Origin: Aureococcus anophagefferens
Lineage: Eukaryota > Sar > Pelagophyceae > Pelagomonadales > Pelagomonadaceae
Reading direction: 5' to 3'
Assembly: GCF_000186865.1 (NCBI RefSeq)
Contig: NW_008705575.1
Span: 476,630-487,860 of the forward strand
DNA length: 11,231 nucleotides
The translations under genes and the position numbers were made by a program. The notes below the pieces were generated by a model. That model had not been told where the DNA came from. It did not search any database and was given only the letters and a program-made list of their open reading frames with translations. Position 1 is the first letter of the stretch, and each line of letters opens with the position of its first letter. This document shows positions 6,170 to 11,231 of this stretch, piece after piece.

Positions 6170-6395
6170 TGGTCGAGATGAGCCTCCCGGATCGAGTCGA
6201 GCGCGCGCGGCCCACCGCGCGCGCGCGACCGGCGGGACCCTCGGCGCGGCCGACGAACGTCGTCGTCGCGCCCCCTTCGTCTACATGCCCCCTCCGCCCT
6301 AGTCGCGCCCTCCCTGTGCCCCCCCCCCTCTCTCGTTCTTCCTCCTTTCGATTCCTCCCCGCGCCGCGACTAACAGACATCAACTTGAACCTCGT
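6170..6395. other. Convergent intergenic region with a pyrimidine-rich tract
   Basis: The 3' ends of paralog B (+) and the methyltransferase gene (-) face each other across 226 bp. About 6270-6362 is strongly pyrimidine-rich on the plus strand, including a run of C followed by CTCTCTC and TTCCTCCTTTC. No AATAAA is seen on either strand near the stops. It probably holds both 3' untranslated regions. Confidence 0.4.
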
Positions 6396-7907
6396 TTAAT
6401 CCGCGCACCGCACGCACCCCGTCCGCACGAAGACCTCGTGGAAGGTCGGCGCGCCCTGGGCCCTGAAGGACGGCGCGAAGCGGGGCTCGTCGCACGCGCA
6501 GCGCCGGTCGCCGCAGTCCAGCGGCGCGAGGCCCGCCCGGAGGAGCGCCGGCCGCACCTCCGCGACCCAGTTCCGGTTCGAGGGCTGGTCCCACTCGACG
6601 CAGACCCAGGACGCGCGGTCCAGCAGCTCGGGGAAGTCGCGGACGACGTCCACGAAGGCGCCCTCGCAGTCCGCGAGGACCGCGTCGAACGGGCCGCCCG
6701 CGAGCCGCCTGTGTGGAAACCAAATCTTCAACCCGACTTCAATGTTAGCGTATGCGAACGTTTCGACGCAATCTCTTTGGCTGTGTCTCGAGAACTCGAG
6801 GAGAGGAATCGATTCGTCCAAAAATCAGCCGAATCGATTTCGATTTGACCGAGATAGAGAGGTTTGAAGTTTGGTCAGGACCCCCTGAACCAGTGGTTGG
6901 TTTCCACACTGCGAGCCGCTCGAGGGCCGCGAGGTCGTGGTACGCGTCGACGACGTCGCCCAGCACCATGGTCGTCGGCTGGCGCGACCGGCCCAGGAAG
7001 CCCTGGACGGTCGTGAAGCGGCCCAGCCGCGCCGCGAGGTGGTACTCGGGGAAGAATCGGCCTGGGCACAAGAGTTATTCAACGTCGCTTCAACGTGAGT
7101 GTTCCGCGCGCGCGCGTTACGGAAAACACATCCACGCTTCGAGACCGTTCCGAGAGATGATCGCTCGTCCAAAAATCAGCCGAAACGAGTGGAAAATGGC
7201 CGAGATCGGAGCCTTTGAAGTTGGGAATTTCGCTCTCTTGTGCTGCCCTGGAATCGGCTTCCCGGATCGACGACGACCTGGCGCGTCGGGTCGTCGAGGA
7301 GCGCGTCGGCGACCATGCACGTCGCGCCGAAGCCGGCGCCGATGGTCAGTAACCGCGCGCTCCGCGGGAGCAGCAGCGACAGGCGCTGCTCGCAGAGCTC
7401 CTCGTTGCACGCGAAGCCCCGCGCCCGCAGCGCCGCCCTCACGCGCCCGAAGTCGTCGTCCGTCGACTCGAGGAACGCCGCGCGCGCCAGCGCCCGCGGC
7501 GTGCACCGCGCGGCGATGGTCTCCGGGCCCGCGACGCGCAGGAGCTCCGCGAGCTGCGGATCCGGCGGCGGCGCCGCGGGCTCCGGCGCGAGGCGCCGGC
7601 GGCGGACGGCCGGCGCCGGCGCGGCCGCGGGCGCCGGCGCGGGCGCGGGCGCCGGCGCGGCGCCGCCGACGACGACGACGACCTCGCCCTCGGCGACCTG
7701 GGGACCCAGGGGCGCGTCGAGGCGCAGCGGCGCGCCGCCCTTGCGCTCGAGGCCCGTGGCCGGCACGGGCGACGCCTTGTTGTAGGCCTCGAGAGCCTTG
7801 CGGGCCGTCGTCTTCGCGCCGACCTGCAGCTTCAGCGCCCGGCCGTCGAGCGACGCGAGCACGACCGCCTTCTTCGCCGGGGGCTGCATCTCACAGGGGA
7901 CCTCCAT
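6396..7907 (-). CDS. FkbM-like SAM-dependent methyltransferase, three exons split by two introners
   Basis: Exons 7907-7259, 7061-6920 and 6708-6396 (649, 142 and 313 nt; sum 1104, 367 residues, stop TAA). Splicing at the introner borders (phase 1 in Ser217, phase 2 in Glu264) joins three different frames into one sensible protein. Residues 12-81 may be a beta-grasp/ubiquitin-like domain (A-V-V-L-A-S-L-D-G-R-A-L-K-L-Q-V). An Ala-Pro linker (82-100) and R-R-R-R follow. The methyltransferase part spans about 165-360: motif I L-L-T-I-G-A-G-F-G-A-T (186-196), end of strand 2 V-V-V-D-P (211-215), F-D-A-V-L-A-D-C-E-G-A-F (271-282), corresponding to the D-x-E-G-A-E signature of FkbM-type enzymes, then V-C-V-E-W-D (299-304) and F-H-E-V-F-V (353-358). 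Substrate unknown. ATG 7907 has G at -3 and +4. The family call is moderate; the exon structure is firmer. Confidence 0.7.
6709..6919 (-). mobile_element. Introner 2: transposon-derived GC-AG intron (211 bp)
   Basis: The element occupies 6709-6911. Its ends form a terminal inverted repeat of 15 bp with one mismatch (CAGTGTGGAAACCAA at the 5' end; the 3' end is the complement of CTGTGTGGAAACCAA). It is flanked by a perfect 8-bp target-site duplication, GCGGCTCG on the gene strand (6912-6919 and 6701-6708). Removing the element plus one duplicate restores G-A-G C-G-G C-T-C, giving E-R-L-A-G-G-P across the junction. The intron thus starts with GC, taken from the duplicated target, and ends with the element's own CAG. 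A GT two bases inside the element would put exon 3 out of frame. It shares an exact 20-mer with introner 1. Confidence 0.9.
7062..7258 (-). mobile_element. Introner 1: transposon-derived GC-AG intron (197 bp)
   Basis: The element occupies 7062-7250. Its ends pair as CAGGGCAGCACAAGAG and the complement of CTGGGCACAAGAG, that is 12 of 13 positions plus a 3-nt bulge. It is flanked by a perfect 8-bp target-site duplication, GCCGATTC on the gene strand (7251-7258 and 7054-7061). Exact removal gives D-P-G-S-R-F-F-P-E-Y-H across the junction. The donor is GC from the duplicated target and the acceptor is the element's CAG. No GT donor nearby keeps the frame. The interior matches introner 2 at a constant offset of 351 bp from about 7078 to 7225, including the identical 20-mer TTCGGCTGATTTTTGGACGA (minus strand; 7165-7184 and 6814-6833). 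Confidence 0.9.
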
Positions 7908-7963
7908 CGCCGCGCTTGAAGCGCAAGAAGCCGAAGGTGCCTTCGAGACCGGCGACGCTCGCA
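7908..7963. promoter_or_regulatory. 56-bp bidirectional promoter/5' region with a palindrome
   Basis: Only 56 bp separates the ATG of the methyltransferase (7907, -) from that of methionine aminopeptidase 1 (7964, +). It contains the inverted repeat GCGCTT-G-AAGCGC (7912-7924), close to the methyltransferase start. Transcription of at least one gene must start inside this space or inside the other gene's coding region, so overlapping 5' ends are likely. No TATA box is seen. Confidence 0.45.
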
Positions 7964-9208
7964 ATGTCGACACTCGACGCCTCCGAGACGGCCACGGAGG
8001 GCGAGGCCGCCCCGGCCATCAACGTCTGCGCCGCCTGCGGTGCGGAAGCGAAGATGGCCTGCCCGCAGTGCGTGAAGCTCAAGCAGAAGGAGCCCGCGGG
8101 CTTCGACGGCGGCGGCTTCGGCGTCGTCTATTTTTGCACCCAGGACTGCTTCAAGGCGAACTGGAGCGCGCACAAGAAGAGCCACAAGCCCTGGGCGGCG
8201 GCCATCGACGTCGCGACGCCCCTCGACCCCGAGGAGGCGAAGCGGCCGCCGGACTGCTTCCGGGGCTACTCGGACTACACGGGCGACCTGCGGCCCTGGG
8301 CGTACCCGAAGGACGACACGGCGGCGCGCCTGCGGCGGCTGCCGGCGTCCATCGCGCGGCCGGACTACTCGCAGACGGGCCAGCCGAGGAGCGAGCAGAT
8401 GGAGAAGCGGAACCGCGCGATCCGCGTCTACAGCGCCAAGGACATCGCGGGCATCCGCGAGGTCTGCAAGATCGGCCGCAAGGTGCTCGACGCCGCGGGC
8501 CGCGCCGTCGGCCTGGGCGTGACGACGGCGGAGGTCGACCGCGTGACCTACGAGACGACCGTCGAGCACGGCGGCTACCCGTCGCCGCTCAACTACTACG
8601 ACTTCCCCTGCAGCGTTTGCACGTCCGTGAACGAGGTCATCTGCCACGGCATCCCCGACCTGCGGCCCCTCGAGGAGGGCGACGTCGTCAACGTCGACGT
8701 CTCCGTCTACTACGGCGGCTACCACGGCGACCTCAACGAGACGTTCATCGTCGGCAAGGGCGCGGACGAGGACTACCGGCTGATCGAGACCGCGTTCAAG
8801 TGCCTCATGGCCGGCGCGAACCTGATCCGGCCGGGCACCATGTACCGCGACGTCGGCGGCGCCGTCGAGCGCGTCGCCAAGGCCGCGAACTGCTCCGTCG
8901 TGCGCACGTACTGCGGCCACGGCATCGGCGAGTTGTTCCACACGGCGCCGAACATCCCCCACTACACGAAGAACAAGGCCACGGGCATCATGAAGCCGGG
9001 CCACATCTTCACCATCGAGCCCATGATCAACCTCGGCGTCTGGCGCGACCGCACCTGGCCCGACCAGTGGACCGCCGTCACCGCGGACGGCAAGAAGTCC
9101 GCGCAGTTCGAGCACACGTTCCTCGTCACCGACGACGGCTACGAGATCCTCACCATGCGCGACGACGAGCCCAAGATGGTCTGGGACATCGCCAAGCAGC
9201 AGAGGTAG
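7964..9208 (+). CDS. METAP1: Methionine aminopeptidase 1 (MYND-type zinc finger, M24 peptidase)
   Basis: A protein of 414 residues, close to the usual size of eukaryotic type 1 enzymes. It removes the initiator Met from nascent proteins at the cytosolic ribosome when the second residue is small. The N-terminal C6H2 zinc finger has C22, C25, C33, C36, C58, C62, H70 and H74 and is known in this family to aid ribosome association. The M24 'pita-bread' domain runs from about 150 to 405. Its two-metal site is complete: D245 (V-N-V-D-V-S), D256 (H-G-D-L-N-E-T-F), H319 (C-G-H-G-I-G), E352 (T-I-E-P-M) and E383 (Q-F-E-H-T-F), with substrate-contacting H228 (C-H-G-I-P-D) and H326. There is no type 2 insertion and no transit peptide, which supports the cytosolic type 1 enzyme. 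The first ATG in the domain context is 7964 (A at -3 in CGCAATG); the frame is open further upstream but overlaps the divergent gene. Intronless, stop TAG. Confidence 0.96.
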   Translation: MSTLDASETATEGEAAPAINVCAACGAEAKMACPQCVKLKQKEPAGFDGGGFGVVYFCTQDCFKANWSAHKKSHKPWAAAIDVATPLDPEEAKRPPDCFRGYSDYTGDLRPWAYPKDDTAARLRRLPASIARPDYSQTGQPRSEQMEKRNRAIRVYSAKDIAGIREVCKIGRKVLDAAGRAVGLGVTTAEVDRVTYETTVEHGGYPSPLNYYDFPCSVCTSVNEVICHGIPDLRPLEEGDVVNVDVSVYYGGYHGDLNETFIVGKGADEDYRLIETAFKCLMAGANLIRPGTMYRDVGGAVERVAKAANCSVVRTYCGHGIGELFHTAPNIPHYTKNKATGIMKPGHIFTIEPMINLGVWRDRTWPDQWTAVTADGKKSAQFEHTFLVTDDGYEILTMRDDEPKMVWDIAKQQR

Positions 9209-9639
9209 GTTTTACGGTCGTAAATCCGGGCTTTTTCTTTTTCGAGCATCCGAGTCGTCGGCGCGTCGACCCGGTGTCGCGAGCGGCCGACCTGCGCGCA
9301 CGTTTCTCGGCGTGCCTTAGGGCGCCCCGCTCCCCGCTGCACGACCCCGATAGGTGTTGCCATGCACTGGCGCTTGCTGCCTGCGAGGTGTCGCAGAGCC
9401 TTCGCAGCCCCTCCTTTCGCCGCGGAGCCCGGGCTTCAAGTTGTGAACGACTGCAACAACGTCTCACGAATCGAGCTTGCTGGTTTGGCTCGCGAAGAGC
9501 GCCAGCCTCTCGCGATTTTGCAACAGTTCCCGGGCCGCGCGCAACGCTACGCGCATCGCAAGACCGCCCGTGCAACGCGCCGCCGGTTTCGCCGCCAAAA
9601 AAGGCGCCAACAGTCCAAACACCGCCCGCAAACTCGCCG
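9209..9639. other. 431-bp intergenic region between MetAP1 and the F-box-like gene
   Basis: Lower in GC than both neighbours. At 9211-9224, just after the MetAP1 stop, is a perfect inverted repeat TTTACG-GT-CGTAAA followed by a T-rich stretch, possibly part of the 3' end signal. The rest should hold the 3' untranslated region of MetAP1 and the promoter and 5' untranslated region of the next gene. A plus-strand frame is open through the whole region into the next gene, but it has no Met before 9640 and no recognisable domain. I see no introner here. Confidence 0.4.
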
Positions 9640-10794
9640 ATGCTCGAGCAAGTGGACATTGCGAGTTCGCGGGCGGGCGAGGTCGTCGCCGCGCACGGCG
9701 CGCTCGTCGCGAGCGCCTGGCGCGCCCTCGAGGGCATCGCCGGCGCCGTCGGGAGCGACGCCGGCGAGCTGCTGGGCGGCGACGGCGCGCCGCGGGCCGG
9801 CGGCGCGCCCGCGGCGTCGGAGCTCCCGGCGCTCATGGCCGCGCTCGGCCACTGGCGGCGGTCCATGGACCGGGCCCTCGCGGGCCAGCGGAGCGCCGCC
9901 GAGGGCGAGGGCGGCTGGCCCGAGGAGAAGGGCGCGCGGGGCAAGCGGCGGCGCCGCGCGAAGCTCGACGGTCTCGTCGCCTTATCGGACGGGCTGGGCG
10001 CGTCCGCGTTCGCGCAGGTCGTGCTCTGCTCGGGCTACTGCGGCCCCGCGGGCCTCGGGCGGCTGGGCGCCTGCTGCGCCGCCTTCGGGGGCCGCCTGCC
10101 CTTCTCCGTCGCGGGCGAGCGGCCGTGGCTGTCGCTCGCCGAGGCCGCGTGCCGGCGCCTCGCGGCGACGTACCTGCGGCCGTCGCTGCGGCCCCAGGTC
10201 AAGGCGCTGACCCTGGCGGCGCGCTGCGGCCGGGCCTTTGGCGTCAAGAAGCTCACGGACGCCGTCGCGGCGCGCACGGGCCGCCTCGAGCGCTGGCGGG
10301 CGACGCTCAAGGTCGGCGACCGCCTCGACGTCATGGACAACGACAGCAAGCGCGCGGCGCCGGGGGACCGGGGCCGCTGGTGCGAGGCGGAGCTCGTGGG
10401 CCACGCGCCGCCGCCGACGGACCGGTCCCGCACGCGCGCGCTCTGGAAGGTCCACTTCCGGTCCTGGGACGGGAAATTCGACGAGTTCATCTTCTCGGAG
10501 CACGCGGAGCGGTTCCGGCCGGCCTTCACCATGGTCGCCGACTGGCGCCGCCACCTCGCCGCGGGCGACGAGGTCGAGGTGCGCCGGCCCCGCGACTTCC
10601 ACGCGCCGCGGACCTTCTGGTTCCAGGGCGTCGTCGTCTCGCGGTCCGGCGACCACGTCAACCTCCGGCTCCAGGTCATCGACGCGTCCCTCGTCCAGTC
10701 CGTCGACCAGCCCTGGACCGTCCACGTCGACTCCGAGCGCATCGCCATGAAGTACGAGCACATCTCGCCGGACCTCTGGCAGAACCTCCGGTGA
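9640..10794 (+). CDS. F-box-like protein with two Tudor/chromo-barrel-like modules
   Basis: A protein of 384 residues, intronless, stop TGA. The first in-frame ATG is 9640 (C at -3, a modest context). A basic patch G-K-R-R-R-R-A-K (101-108) may be a nuclear localisation signal. Residues about 118-178 (S-A-F-A-Q-V-V-L-C-S-G-Y-C-G-P-A-G-L-G-R-L-G-A-C-C-A-A-F, then W-L-S-L-A-E-A-A-C-R-R-L) have the spacing of an F-box-like domain, the adaptor that recruits targets to SCF ubiquitin ligases. Residues 224-296 (L-K-V-G-D-R-L-D-V-M-D, W-C-E-A-E-L-V, W-K-V-H-F-R-S-W-D, F-D-E-F-I, R-F-R-P) look like a Tudor-knot/chromo-barrel module, a small barrel that often binds methylated lysine or nucleic acid. 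A second, more diverged barrel may span 303-375 (A-G-D-E-V-E-V to W-T-V-H-V-D-S). Inferred role: chromatin- or RNA-linked ubiquitin ligase adaptor. Domain calls are by pattern only. Confidence 0.65.
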   Translation: MLEQVDIASSRAGEVVAAHGALVASAWRALEGIAGAVGSDAGELLGGDGAPRAGGAPAASELPALMAALGHWRRSMDRALAGQRSAAEGEGGWPEEKGARGKRRRRAKLDGLVALSDGLGASAFAQVVLCSGYCGPAGLGRLGACCAAFGGRLPFSVAGERPWLSLAEAACRRLAATYLRPSLRPQVKALTLAARCGRAFGVKKLTDAVAARTGRLERWRATLKVGDRLDVMDNDSKRAAPGDRGRWCEAELVGHAPPPTDRSRTRALWKVHFRSWDGKFDEFIFSEHAERFRPAFTMVADWRRHLAAGDEVEVRRPRDFHAPRTFWFQGVVVSRSGDHVNLRLQVIDASLVQSVDQPWTVHVDSERIAMKYEHISPDLWQNLR

Positions 10795-10890
10795 CCGACT
10801 CGGCGGCGGGGGGGGCGCGCGCCGCGGACGCCCCGGCATAACACGACCGTTCGACCCGGCGGGGCCGCCCCCCGCGCGGCGTTCTTTCGG

Positions 10891-11231
10891 TTAGACGTTC
10901 CCCCGCGTCGGCGACGGCGGCGGCCGCGCGTCCCGGAGCGCCTTGAGCTCCGCGGCGTGCTTCTCGGCCGTCGCCGCGCGCTCCCGCTCGACCTTCTTCA
11001 TCTTCTTCTCCACCTTGGACGCGACCTCGTTGAGCTTGGCCTCGTGGGACGCCTTGAGCTTCGCGACCGCGGCCGCGTGCGCCTCGGCCGCGGCCGCCGC
11101 GGCGTCGGACGCGGTCTTCTCCGCCGCGGCGCGCGCCGCGGCGAGCTCGTCGGCCTGCTGCCGCAGCGCGTCGTAGCGCAGCTGCTCGAGCTCCCTGCGC
11201 TGCGCCTCGAGCGCGCCCGAGCCCGCGTCGG
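10891..11231 (-). CDS. C-terminal part of a coiled-coil protein (partial)
   Basis: The minus-strand frame is open from the right edge for 112 codons to TAA (10891-10893). It reads as a continuous charged helix with heptad-like spacing: L-E-A-Q-R-R-E-L-E-Q-L-R, then Q-Q-A-D-E-L-A-A-A-R, an Ala-rich centre, V-A-K-L-K-A-S-H-E-A-K-L-N-E-V, K-K-M-K-K-V-E-R-E-R and A-E-L-K-A-L-R-D, ending in a short Pro-rich tail (R-P-P-P-S-P-T-R-G-N-V). It has no Cys, Trp or Phe. Likely a long structural or tethering coiled coil; the family cannot be named. It converges on the F-box-like gene with 96 bp between stops, a GC-rich spacer with runs of G and C. The opposite strand is also partly open but gives a Ser/Ala-rich translation with no features. 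Confidence 0.7.
   Translation of the reverse strand, partial: DAGSGALEAQRRELEQLRYDALRQQADELAAARAAAEKTASDAAAAAAEAHAAAVAKLKASHEAKLNEVASKVEKKMKKVERERAATAEKHAAELKALRDARPPPSPTRGNV

Noticed and set aside
6907..6909. Canonical GT donor two bases inside introner 2
   Set aside because: With the AG at 6709 it would shift exon 3 out of the frame holding F-D-A-V-L-A-D-C-E-G-A-F and would not restore the pre-insertion sequence. The GC donor at the duplication does both.
6752..7963. Upstream extension of the MetAP1 frame to 6752
   Set aside because: It crosses both introners and the opposite-strand methyltransferase exons and lacks any domain. ATG 7964 gives a protein of normal MetAP1 length.
7798..9639. 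Extension of the F-box-like gene's frame back to 7798
   Set aside because: It overlaps the whole MetAP1 gene out of frame and has no Met shortly before 9640; the frame is open only because stops are rare.

Overview
The window reads as nuclear DNA of a GC-rich single-celled stramenopile alga, most likely a pelagophyte such as Aureococcus anophagefferens or a close relative. The reasons are compact genes with little space between them, extreme GC at third codon positions, eukaryotic gene families (MYND-finger methionine aminopeptidase 1, F-box-like/Tudor-like protein), heterokont-style plastid presequences with an Ala|Phe cleavage context, and above all two introner elements. Introners are short DNA transposons that become introns. 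They are known on a genomic scale in Aureococcus and Micromonas, and here each has a perfect 8-bp target-site duplication. The species call is inference.

Layout. 1-110 (-) is the start of a secreted or ER-targeted protein that runs off the left edge. 216-581 (+) is a small SRPBCC/Bet v 1-like protein. It converges, with 8 nt between stops, on 590-2682 (-), a sulfotransferase-like domain joined to a family-2 glycosyltransferase domain and interrupted by a one-base frame disruption near 2557. Upstream of that gene lie a perfect CRE-type palindrome and a 10-bp GATC minisatellite. 3000-4460 (-) and 4910-6169 (+) are a head-to-head pair of diverged paralogs sharing a 449-bp divergent promoter region. 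Both have apparent plastid presequences, a shared helical segment and D-P-x-D-x-R-F repeat motifs, and one carries five perfect-length 13-residue tandem repeats. 6396-7907 (-) is a three-exon FkbM-like methyltransferase whose two introns are both introners. Only 56 bp separates its ATG from that of the divergent methionine aminopeptidase 1 gene (7964-9208, +). 9640-10794 (+) is an F-box-like protein with two Tudor/chromo-barrel-like modules. It converges on the 3' end of a coiled-coil protein (10891-11231, -) that runs off the right edge.

How they relate. Most neighbours look functionally unrelated, as is usual for a compact eukaryotic genome; I see no operon-like pathway. The clearest functional unit is the divergent paralog pair, which probably shares regulation and may act together in or near the plastid. 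The most informative biology is the introner pair: it allows exact exon reconstruction (phases 1 and 2, total CDS divisible by three) and shows intron gain by insertion, with the GC donor taken from the duplicated target and the AG acceptor carried by the element. All spans, identities and domain calls were made by eye from the sequence; no database search was possible.
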